Shown: piece by piece, positions 25,491 to 36,500 of the stretch
Numbering within the stretch: the stretch's first letter is position 1
Layout of the letters: each line of letters opens with the position of its first letter
Assembly: GCA_037957365.1 (NCBI GenBank)
Contig: JARHVA010005351.1
Location: 920,001-984,000 of the forward strand
Origin: Torreya grandis
Lineage: Eukaryota; Streptophyta; Pinopsida; Cupressales; Taxaceae
Length of the DNA: 64,000 nucleotides
Direction: 5' to 3'
Position numbers and translations under genes: made by a program
The notes under the pieces: model-generated
Seen by the model: only the letters and a program-made list of their open reading frames with translations
The model's database searches: none
Told to the model about the DNA's origin: nothing

Positions 25491-28400
25491 AGTTCCATAT
25501 GAGTTACCACTCCCCACTTTAGAACCATCATCTACAGTACAGTCACTAGTTTTAGTTCAGCTTCAAATTTTAGTTTTTCCACTAGTTATAATTTCTCCTC
25601 CAATTTTGATTCAACCATAGTTGAGGCATCCATCACCAGTATAGAGAGTTCATACACCTCCACAATTTCAAGATTCTAGATAGCTTCTAGCTATAGTGTT
25701 CACACTCAGGGTAATATCATTGAAATCTCATGTATCACTCATAGAGCACATGTTTAGAGAGCTTCTTCTACTATCATATGGGTCTCTAAGATCCCTATAA
25801 TTGCTTCCACTTATTAGAGTCATAAGAGGACCCCACACTCAGTTTATTTAAATATTTTATATCATTTATAACATATATAGGTTTTAGAGCCATAGTCTTA
25901 GCATTTCCATCATGCTTCATGATCATGCACAATTCCTTTCCTTAATACAAGACACCATGATAGGGAGTCTTCCATGAGACTCATTAGTTATTTATTATGC
26001 TTGATTTTACATATCTCAAATATATCAAAAATATCAAAAACATTCAAATATGTTAAAAACAACTAAAACATCTTGATTGTATGCATCATCCATTATTTAC
26101 ATTTATAATACTATGCTAGACTTACATTTGATGTTTTATGCTTATTGTTTGTTAATTTATATACATTACCATGATTCACTTGATCTTTTTTGAGTGTGTG
26201 TAGTGACATCCAACTTATTGATTCATTTACTCTACCCATTGAAGGGGTATCCTACTTCTACATTCAAGACACACATAACCACTGGGGGCATCTTCTACAT
26301 GACTACACCATCCAAGTTATGTCATTCCTACACCATACACTCTAGTTATCATGTTGATGTACATTACACATTAGATTACATAGATTACTCTATCGACACT
26401 CAATAGTATATAGCACTTTTGTATTTATTATCCTATTCCTAGTATTTTACTAACATGTCTTGCATATATTCACTTCTTTCTTTGATTAGTTAGATGTAAT
26501 TGTATTTCTAGTTATTACATGCTTACCTTTTTTAATTTACATAGGTAGACTATTTATATTTCTCAATTTTTATTTGTTTCTTATATGTGCTTTAGGACAT
26601 TTTCCAATGTCCTTTGCTTCTATTCATGTGTGTACCTTAGGACATTTTTCAATGTCCTTTGCCTATACTCCTCTATGTGATTGTGGCTTCCATGCCAATT
26701 TTGCTTGTTTCAATTATATGTGTATGTGGCATTTGAACATGCCTTGTATGTTTTGTTTCCAGATTGAGTGACATGTGCCCATGTCCTTTGTTTTCTTGGC
26801 CCCTTATCCACCCTTGTATGCTTCTTACTTCTTGACTTGTATACTTATTGCTTGTTTGATTCTCATATTTTATAATTCCATGATCCATATCATTCATTTA
26901 TCTTGATTTTTTGGATGCCATGATGGACATCATACTCTCTCCCTCTAACTAACAACTAACTAAACTTCTAGTTCTAGTTTAGTACTTTTCATATGTTATT
27001 ACATTATTATATCTATCTAGGCATACCCCTATTGATCTATCAATATGTCAATACAAACCAAGTTATATCTTGAGATATGTTATTGATTATCATGGATATA
27101 TCATGTATCTTTACAATATAACACTCTTGTAGGGATCTTTATTCTAAGGGAAAAATTGTAGGGTCTTCATCTGTACCCTCAAAAGAGGGGGAAATAAATA
27201 AGGGTTTTATCAAAAAGATCAGATCTCTTAATAGTTGAAAAAGTAGCATTCAAAACACCTAGAATAACAACCATACATCAAACTAGTTATAATAGACCAG
27301 GCATATAGTCAAGAACCCATAACAGTTATTAGATTTGGCCATGAACAATAACACCCAACTTGGACAAAAACATCGGTGTTACTAGTGTCCACTTTTGGCA
27401 CTCTTGTCCAAATAGTAGAAAAACCAATTTTTTTAGAAATAGATAGAAAGATAAGTTCAATTACAATTTTGTCATCTATAATTCATACTAAATTCAATAT
27501 TTTTAGTATAATTATTCTTAGATAATCTAAATATAGGGGCATCATGTGTAGCATGATGGCTCTCACTTCTAGTTTCAAATAGGGTAGTTTATACAACTTC
27601 TAGATCAAAATCCATGTTTCAGACACTAGTGATTGGGGGCAATGTACATGGCACATTTGTTTTCTTTATTTTTATGTTTAATATTACTTAGGCACTCTCA
27701 GTAGTTACATGATTTATTCCATCTATAGGTAGTTGGCATCATTTTGGAATGGCTTTTATACAAGCCTAACTTTTTAAGTTCTTGAGTTCTTGAGTGGCTT
27801 TCATATAAGCCTAGTGCACTACTTTCAAATTGGATTTCATACAAGCCTAATCTACAACTTTTGGAGTGGCCAAGAGTGGCCTAATTTCTAGCATATATTC
27901 AACTATCCATGCTAACATTGTTAGATTATAGTACATTCATGGGCTTTAGGAGCCATCTCATATGACACACATTCCATACTGGTATCAGTTTATAGCTTCA
28001 CTTTATGGGGCAATGATGGATCCAAAGGACTAGCAAACCTTTGTATTCTTGGCCCACCTATCCAAAGGGATTAGACACATGATCCAAACATAGATCAAAA
28101 CATGCAAGATTATCTAGCTTCACTTAGTAGGCAATGATGGAGCGAAAGGGCCAGCCTTTGTATTCTTGAGCCACTTCTGAAGAATTGAGCACTCAACTCT
28201 ATTTGTAATATTACTCTTGGTTTAGTATACATCCAACATCACCTAGCACATCTAGTATCACTCAATAGCACAATAGATTTTATATTGGTTCATGTACCTA
28301 GTGAGGTGTATTTGTTCCTTTATCTTCCTCTCTCTCTTACCTAGGTTCATATAAAGATTGATCTACTCTTTATTTTCTCTTATAGATTTACACTTCAGAG

Positions 28401-28522
28401 CGTGCTCTCTCTATGAACACCCAACATCACATAGCTTCACAAGCTTCATCCTTGTAGATAAGTTCAAGTACGCTTTCTATTTTTCCTTTATCCTAGTATT
28501 TCACTTTGCTACATTACTAGAA
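25491..28522 (+). mobile_element. Non-coding 3' internal region of the 8-kb element
   Basis: Three kilobases between protease and 3' LTR with no recognisable pol domain. Short open frames at 26194-26406 and 26574-26771 are T- and C-rich and look accidental. At 26583-26660 there is a short internal duplication around TTAGGACATTTTCCAATGTC. From about 27000 the sequence is shared with the 3' ends at 15200-16685 and, more weakly, 49380-50929, including the GGGGGCAATGTACATGGCAC mark at 27636. Conservation of this non-coding part among three elements suggests that it belongs to the family rather than to captured host DNA. Confidence 0.7.
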
Positions 28523-28538
28523 TAAAAGCAGGGGAAAA
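28523..28538 (+). other. Polypurine tract of the 8-kb element
   Basis: AAAAGCAGGGGAAAA lies directly before the TG start of the 3' LTR. The position and composition fit the primer for plus-strand synthesis in LTR retrotransposons. Confidence 0.75.
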
Positions 28539-29715
28539 TGTAGTCATATAAAATACATAAAACTGGTAACTTAAGTATGGTTAATGAAATAAAACCCATA
28601 GGTTCCTCTTGCTTTCTCTCATGACCCCCTTAGGCTTATTTTCATTGATTCCCAATCATCCATAGCCTTCTATACTTAGTCTCAACTAAGCCAGACTCCT
28701 CTTTTCATGACTAATGCATCCCACTAGGTCCCATCTACTCAAGACAATAGCACCACACTAGGACTATAGTGTTAATGCCACTCTTATCCACTTTTGACAT
28801 TATTGTCCAAGTCCATTTTTGTCCCCAATGGTCAATTTTTTCAAGTTCCCCATCCTTATCCTTGTCCACCTAATGTGAGTATATTCACCCCATGACCAAT
28901 AGATCATTCAAATATAATTTAGAAAGTGTTATAAACTATCACTAAGCAAGCAAGAATACAAATAAGACCACTCAATCAATCTTCCCTATTATCTACATAC
29001 AAGCAATCAATACACTTACAAGCTTATTCAGATTCCTACATCAATCCTTAGCCATCTCAAGTACATCTAGTCTAGCATTTTACATATTCATACACTTAAT
29101 TATATAAAGCACATCAAGTAGGAGAACTACATATGACTTGATCTCTATTCAGAGTAGTGGTATGTAAGTATGGTGCCCACACACAAAGTGTGAAGTAAAT
29201 CTAGTGCATCTTAAACACACTAACCCCCCCTCTCTTGCTCAAAATTGTTCAAATCACAATGAAAGATAGGGTTTGAAGAAATAATCTACTCTATAAAGAG
29301 CTCAATATAATTTTAGATATTAAACCTTCATACACAAGGTTACATAGACCTATTAAACAAAATGCAAAATTTTTAGATCCTTAAGACAATAGCGGTAGAG
29401 ATAGATTACAACATTAATGCCACTCCTATCTAGTTTTGGCACTCCTATCCAATCAAAAAGAAGTCCAAATTTTAGTTTGTGATAGTGTCCTAGTCCCACA
29501 CAGTCAATATCAACCTCTATCTCAATCAGATCAGCATAGTTCTAAGCTAAGTTATATTTCTCTCTATTTACTTTCTATTTTTAGAAAGTCTAAACAACAA
29601 TCAAAATTAAAAAATTAGTAACTTAATTATGGTATAATTATTGATTGATTTTATTACTCAGACTCTTTAACTAAATTTAGAATAATACAACAATATTCTC
29701 AAAATTGTTAAATCA
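28539..29715 (+). mobile_element. 3' LTR of the 8-kb element
   Basis: Collinear with 21730-22898, starting TGTAGTCATATAAAATAC and ending ATTGTTAAATCA. Differences include many transitions and a few short indels (1177 against 1169 bp). After it, the interrupted transposase-like frame resumes within about 10 bases. Confidence 0.9.
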
Positions 29716-29716
29716 C

Positions 29717-32340
29717 CTTACTATGGTTGAAGTGTTAACACCACATAATTTAATACAAAATGTAGCTCCTACACCCACACCTCCAAGGTTAATAAGATGA
29801 AAACCAAAGTATTTTGTTGAAATATATGAAAAAATAATAGAACCTATGGAAGATAAAATGTCAAAAAGAACAGTTCAACATCATACTCAACATGTAGGGA
29901 ACTATGCATTTAAGAATAAAAGACATACATAACAATGTCAATTATTTGTTCTATTAATGAAAATGCAAAAACATGGAAGGAAAAAATAGTGCAATAGTAA
30001 AGAATCTATTTAATAAATTTAAGGTAATATGCAACAAAAGTTGGAATAAAGATAGTAATATGGAAAGATAAGTAATATGGAATCTATAGTGAGTAAGTCA
30101 ACATCTAAAGCTTGAATTCTTAGTGAAATAAGTGAATCCTTATATTTAAATATAAAATATATAATAAATGCCATAAAAATAAGAACAAGGCTTGATGACC
30201 ATTCACTCAGATTATTGGGCATTTAGTGGTAAACTACCACAAAAAGATAAAGTATTGGTTGAAAGAATAAAATAATTGATTAATTTTTTTTGTCATGACA
30301 AAACAAGGGTCTCATATAATGTAAAAGATGTTAAAATAAGGCTAAAAAATCATGAGCCACATGAAAAATATTTTTTAGACATAACACAAACATAATTTTA
30401 TAAAAAAATAATTGAAAAATTTAATGGCCAATTGATAATTAGCCAAAGGTCATTTGAGATGTGCAAGCCTTTTTTATGTTAAAATTAACCAAGCATGCAC
30501 CACATGTTGTTGTAAGGTACATGTTGAATTTTATATGCATTTTGATTTTTTTCATCATATACATTGGAATTAACATACTGAAAAGATTTTTTAGGAATGT
30601 ATGGTGTCTTCCCCACTTAAGACATCAAGAGAATTAATCTAAGGTTTTTTCCATAAAAAATCTGAGGGATAGTTTTTTTGCCAAACAATGTTTAAATGGA
30701 ATATGTAACAGTTGTGGTGGGTTATCAATTTTTTTGAGTTGTTTACATGAAGATATTTTACATGAATTTTAAAATCAACTAGTTGATTATAAAAAAGTAT
30801 AGATCTGTTAAGTATGTGTTAAAATATGGAAAAGAGTCATCAAGATGTGAATTAGTTATGACCAAATTTTATGTATGTGATTTCATGTTTAGATTAAAAA
30901 ATAATATTATCTATCAATATGCAAAACACACACAAAAATAAAAATGGTTAGATCATCAATTCAAAGCATGCAAGGATAACTTCCCAATTATAACCATTAT
31001 TTTAGTTGTAGGTTTTTCTAAAAACTACACACTACAACCATAGAATGAGGTTAAATCCAAATATTATAATTCAATTCAAGTTGAAATTTATGTTCATATT
31101 ACATATATACATGTACTTGATAGCACATATGATAAAAAATTTTTTAAGGGAGTACCATTTTTATATGAGTGATGACATATCACATTCTCTAGAGTTTGTC
31201 TATAATTTTTTTAAGATATTTTATATGAATATGAATGCAAGAAAAATCATGTTTGATACACTTTAAATTTGATCAGATAATTATGTAGGGTAATTTAATA
31301 ATTCTTGAATGTTTTATTGGTTAAGTAGAATCTATAATAAGAATGGAATTGAACATTTTTGGAGCTTTTTTGAGGCTAGGCATGAAAAAAGGGAACATGA
31401 TGGTGCTGGTGCATGTGTAAACAGAGCCCTTAAAAGAGAGCAGGAAAAACACAAAGATGGTGCTAATTTGATCAATGCATCAAGTATTATGAGTTAGTAT
31501 AATGAAAATATTTGTCATGGATTAGACAAGTATTCTTATGTATGAAGATTATTTTGGTTAATAGAGGAACATAAGGCAATGTATGAACATTACATTATAG
31601 TACCTAGATCGAGTGTTTTCCACTCCATTCAAAACCCAAATTCAAGTTCATGGACTATTTATACTAAGGATATGTCATATTTTTACTCCTCATGAATGAA
31701 ATTTAATTGGAATGAATGTGAGTCAAAAGAATGGGCTGATGAATGGTATTGTAGACCCATATCACCTATAGAGAGTAGCCATTCACTCCAATTAATGATA
31801 GATTATGAAATGGCATCATTAGTGGACTTTGACCACATCTCAAATCTTGTGAAACTAGGTACAATTTATTCTTTAATTTAATATACAACCTTAGATATTA
31901 GTGATATTTTTAATTTTTTTAGATGTACTTAGAATTTGATTATACTTTAAATGCATGGCATGTTTTTTCAGTAATTGCACCTAAGAACAATGATGAAGGA
32001 ATAGATTATTACTTGTTTCATTGTGTAGATGAAAAATAATATTAACCAGAAATGTTATGGATGGAGAATATCTAATTTATCCCACTTGATTCGTAGAGGT
32101 TATTTAAACCTAGATTCATAGGTACTGTCATAAGAAAATAAAATAATTATTATTTGAGGACTTTGAAACAAACAATATGGTGCTTCATTATTCTAACCTT
32201 ATTATTTCTATAAATATTCAATTGATAAAATATCATGGAAAGCCTCACAATAAAACTTTATGTACAGTGCCTGAATTTGACCATGAAGTGATTTTTGAAA
32301 CACTCGTAAATAGATCTAATCCTGAAGGTATGCTAGATTG
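29717..32340 (+). pseudogene. Transposase-like protein, C-terminal part (broken)
   Basis: A series of plus-strand frames in consistent order. It begins VEVLTPHNLIQNVAP and KPKYFVEIYEKIIEPMED. At 30240-30420 it reads KLPQKDKVLVERIK, DKTRVSYNVKDVKIRLKNHE. At 30430-30560 comes a Cys/His region (SFEMCKPF, then TCCCKVHVEFYMHFDFF), then a second Cys motif (CNSCGG) near 30720. At 30930-31010 it reads WLDHQFKACKDNFPI. At 31045-31300 it reads IQVEIYVHITY and SDNYVG. At 31309-31497 is the best-preserved block (MFYWLSRIYNKNGIEHFW, ARHEKREHDGAGACVNRALK). At 31696-31860 it reads EWADEWYCRPISPIESSH. The order resembles a family of uncharacterised plant mobile-element proteins with SDxCxGQF and HGKGEHDGAGA-type motifs, which I infer to be DDE-type transposases. 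A further exon-like stretch (LEFDYTLNAWHVFSVIAP, then LCTVPEFDHEVIFETLVN) runs from 31925 to about 32340 after an AT-rich gap at 31880. Many stops and several frameshifts interrupt it. Confidence 0.65.
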
Positions 32341-33510
32341 AATTAATAAGTTTATCTAACTTATTTCAAATTAATATAATAAAGTTATTTGATTTAATGT
32401 TTTTTATTTATTAGGTATTTATGATTATGTGTTTATTTTTGTTTAAATTTTTTACTAACAATTTAAATGTAGGTTAGTGGCACCATATGATCTTCCACCT
32501 TCATGTGGTTGGTGTCATGAGTAGAGAAGATTATCTTCTTGAAATGAAGAGAAGCCAAAATTATTTATATTAATTTCATCTACTTTAAGCAAATACTTTT
32601 TCACATTCTCTTTGTTTATCATTTCAAGAAAACACTAATGTAGGGGCATCCTTTAGTGATATCATCATGATGTCATTTTTGGATTGAAGTAAGGTAAGAG
32701 ATGTTATAGAGTAGTTTTTGGTCCTTAGGATTCTTTACTATGTGTTTAGGATTCATAAAATTCATAAAGACACTATTCAAAATTTTGAATTTTTGTAACC
32801 CCTTTTGAGGGATCATAGCATCTATGTGATGATGTGAGATATAATAGCATGCGATTAAGAGTCTTATAAAAAGGTTAAGGGTTTCTAATGCCTTGACCAT
32901 AATATGACATGGGTCTACATATTAAGTTAAGTTGTAATCAAGGCTATGTCAAATACTCCCACATGGAAAATGAATTAAGAATCAGTTATTAGTTGGTGAG
33001 GGAGATATAAGGTCTATTTTGATAGTTTTAGATAGATATTCTTGAAGTAGAAGAAAGAGGAGAGTAATGAATAAAAGTAAATTGTTAACAAAACTACCTC
33101 TTCTCATAGCATTTTTTGTATATATTATATTTTTTTGTTTCTTTAATGTATTGCTATGGAAATTGATTGTGAATGATGGTTAATAAAGGAAAGAACGTGA
33201 CTTTGTGTTAAAGGTTTCTATTAGTAGATACTTTTTTTATAGTAATGGATATATTATAGTGTGGATAAGGGTATATATTATTTTCATCATATCTAAATGA
33301 AGCTCAGAGCCTTAAAAGGATCCATACATTTTAATTTAGTCATTTGGATACTTTGATAAATATTCCTTGTGTAATGCATGAATGTCAATGTGTTAATTAT
33401 GAGGAAGGTATACAAACTCATTATGCATCTATAAGTCTTTTATAACCTTGATTTGTTTGTATTATAGGTTTACCAAGTTTTGGATGAACCTAGTTCTCTA
33501 ATTTTTGAAG
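32341..33510. other. No clear gene; left flank of the tandem array
   Basis: After the end of the transposase-like remnant there is AT-rich sequence. A short in-frame peptide near 32475-32520 (LVAPYDLPPSCGWCHE) could be the last exon of that gene but is too short to be sure. The minus-strand frame at 32673-32900 has no recognisable motif. Confidence 0.4.
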
Positions 33511-33516
33511 GTCTGC

Positions 33517-36500
33517 AAACTCATTATGCATTTGTAGGAGCTGATAGTTCATCTCTAGCCCTCATGATTCTCGTGTGACTTGTGACAAAAGTTCACTCAT
33601 TATTCACAATCAAGGATGAGTGAATTATCTTAAGGAATGCCTTTGATCAACTAGAAATTTCACTCTTGGGGGTTGATGGAGGCCTAAAAAATATGATTAT
33701 AGCCTAAAAGTGCCTATCTTAATGTGTTCATTTAAACAGTTCATCGATTGGGTTGATGAGTTAGAATCTATGACCCTCACTGACCAAATTTTGGCATGTT
33801 ATAAGATATTTTGACCATGAGAGAAACCTCATTACCACATATTGTCCATCATTAGTTAGATAAAATCCTCTTGGTATTTTGTAGAGGACTCATCCATGCA
33901 TGTGTAAGAGCTAATGATTTGTCTTTATCCCTTACGGTTCTTGTGCAACTCATGAAAAAAGTTCACTCATTTTTCACATTCAAGGATGAGTGAATTATCT
34001 TAAGGAATGCCACTATTTAACTAAAAATATTTCTCCCAGGGGTTGAAAAAGGCCTAATAAAGGTGATTCTAGCCTAAAAGTGCCTATCCTGATGTGTTTG
34101 TGTAGATGGTTTATTGATTAAGTTGATGAGTCAAAATCTATGGCCCTCATTGACCAACTTTTGGTATGTTCTGAGAAATTTAGCCATGAGATAAACCTCA
34201 TTTCCACATATCATCCATCATGAATTAGACAAAATCCTCCTAGGATTTCTTATAGGACTCATCCATGCATGTTTAGGAGCTAATGGTTCATCTCTAACCC
34301 TAATAGTTCTCATGCAACTCATGATGGAAGTTCACTCATTTTTCACATTTAGGGATGAGTGAATTATCTTAAGGAATACATCCAATCAAATAAAAATTTC
34401 ACTCCTATGGGTTTATCAAGTATTGAAAAAGGTGATTCTAGCCTAAAATTGTTTATCTTGATGTGTTTGTGTAGACGGTTCATCGATTAGGCTAACGAGT
34501 TAGAATCTATGACCCTCACTAACAAACTTTTGGCATGTTATGAGATATTTGGCCATGAAATAAACCTCATTTACACATTTCATTTATCTTGACTTATAAA
34601 AATTCCTCCTAGGATTTCTTATAAGACTCATTCATGTATGTGAAGGAGCTGATGATTCATATCTAGCCCTTACAATTCTTGTGTAACTCATGATGGAAGT
34701 TCACTCATTTTTCACATTTAGGGATGAGTGAGTTATCTTAAGGAATGCCTCTAATAAACTATAACTTTCAATCTTAGTGATCTACTGAGGCCTGATAAAG
34801 GTGAGTATAGCCTAAAAGTGCCTATCTTAACATTTTCATGTAAATGGTTCATCTATTGGGCTGATAAGTTAGAATCTATGGCCCACACTAACTAACTTTT
34901 GGCTTGTTCTAAGAGATTTGGCCATGAGAGAAACCTAATTTCCACATCTCATCCATCATGAGTTATAAAAAATACCCTAGTATTTCTTAGAGGATTCATC
35001 CATGCATGTGTAGGAGCTAAAGGTTCATCTCTATCCCTCACGGTTCTCATGCAACTCATGATGTAAGTTTATTCATTTTTCATATTCAAGGATGAGTGAA
35101 TTCTCTTAGTGAGTGCCTTTGATCAACTAAAAATTTCACTCCTAGGGTTGACCAAGGCCTAAAAAGGTTATTCTAGCCTAAAAGTGCCTATCTTGACATG
35201 TTCATATAGATGATTTATCGATTGGGTTGATGAGTCAGAATGTAGGCCCCCGCTAACCAACTTTTACCTCATTCTGAGAGATTTGGTTATGAGATAAAAC
35301 CTCATTGCTACATATCATCTATCATGAGTTAGATAAAATACTCTTGGGATTTTTTATAAGACTCACCCTTCCATGTGTAGGAGTTGATAGTTCCTTTCTA
35401 GCCCTCACGGTTCTCATGCAACTCACAATGAAAGTTCAGTCATTTTGCATATTCAAGGATGAGTGAGTTATCTTGAGTAATGCCTCTAATAAACTAAAAA
35501 TTTCAATCTATGGGGTTGACCAAGACCAAAAAAAGGTTGTTACAGCCTAAAACTTCCCATCTAGATGTGTCTACATAGATGGTTCATCTATTGGGCTAAT
35601 CAGTTAGAATCTACAACTTCATTGACCAAATTTTACATCATTTTAAGATATTTAACCATAAGAGAAACCTCATTTCTATGTCTCATCCATAATGATTTAG
35701 ACAAAATATCTTAATATTTCTTAGATGATTCATCCCTCCACATGTAAGAGCTGACAGTTCTTATCTAATCATCATGGTTCTCATGCAACTCATGATGGAA
35801 GTTTGATAAATTTGTAGATTCAGGGATGAGTTAATTATATTAAATAATGTGTCTGATCAAATATAAATTTTTCTCCCAAGGGTTAGTCAAGACCAAAAAA
35901 AGGTCATTATAACATAAAAATGCCTATCCCAATGTGTCTATGCATATGGTTCATCGATTAGGCTGATGAGTTAGAATCTATGACCCCCACTGATGAAATT
36001 TTACCACATCCTAAGAGATTTGTCCTTGAGAGAAACCTCATTTCCACATCTTATCCATCATGAGTTAGACAAAATCCTCTTAAGATTTCTTATAGGAATC
36101 ATCCTTCCATATGTAGGAAATTATGGCTCATCTATATCCCTCATGGTTCTTGTGTAACTCATGACTGAAGTTTGGTCATTTTTCACATTTAGGGATGAGT
36201 GAATTCTCTTGAGGAATGCCTCTGAATAAATATAAATTTTGTGCCCAAGGGTTGAAAAAACTAAACAAAGGTTGTTTTAACCTAAAAATTCCCATCCAGA
36301 TGTGTTTACATAGATGGTTCATTGATTGGGCTGATGAGTTAGAATATATGGCCCTTACTGACCAATGTTTACCCCATTTTGAGATATTTGGTTATGAGAT
36401 AAACCTTATTAATGTGTCTCATCCATCATTAGTTATAAAAAATCCTCTTGGTATTTCTTAGAGGACTCATGCCTCCATGTGTAGAAGTTGATAGTTCTTC

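Larger units (their letters stand above)
21730..29715 (+). mobile_element. Nearly complete LTR retrotransposon (gag-protease only)
   Basis: An element of 7986 bases is bounded by two LTRs of 1169 and 1177 bp that both start TGTAGTCATATAAAAT and end AAATCA. Inside, in order on the plus strand, are a gag region (23559-24385), a protease region (25086-25490), a long non-coding 3' region and a purine-rich tract directly before the 3' LTR. The gag and protease are of Ty3/gypsy type. I see no reverse transcriptase, RNase H or integrase between 25500 and 28520, so it is probably non-autonomous or has lost pol. The LTRs differ by many substitutions and small indels, so the insertion is old. The flanks are ACCTA on the left and CCTTA on the right, not a clean target-site duplication. 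It is inserted inside a transposase-like gene on the same strand. Confidence 0.88.

Noticed and set aside
21725..29720. Five-base target-site duplication around the 8-kb element
   Set aside because: The flanks ACCTA and CCTTA are similar but not identical, and shifting the border by one base gives only four of five matches.
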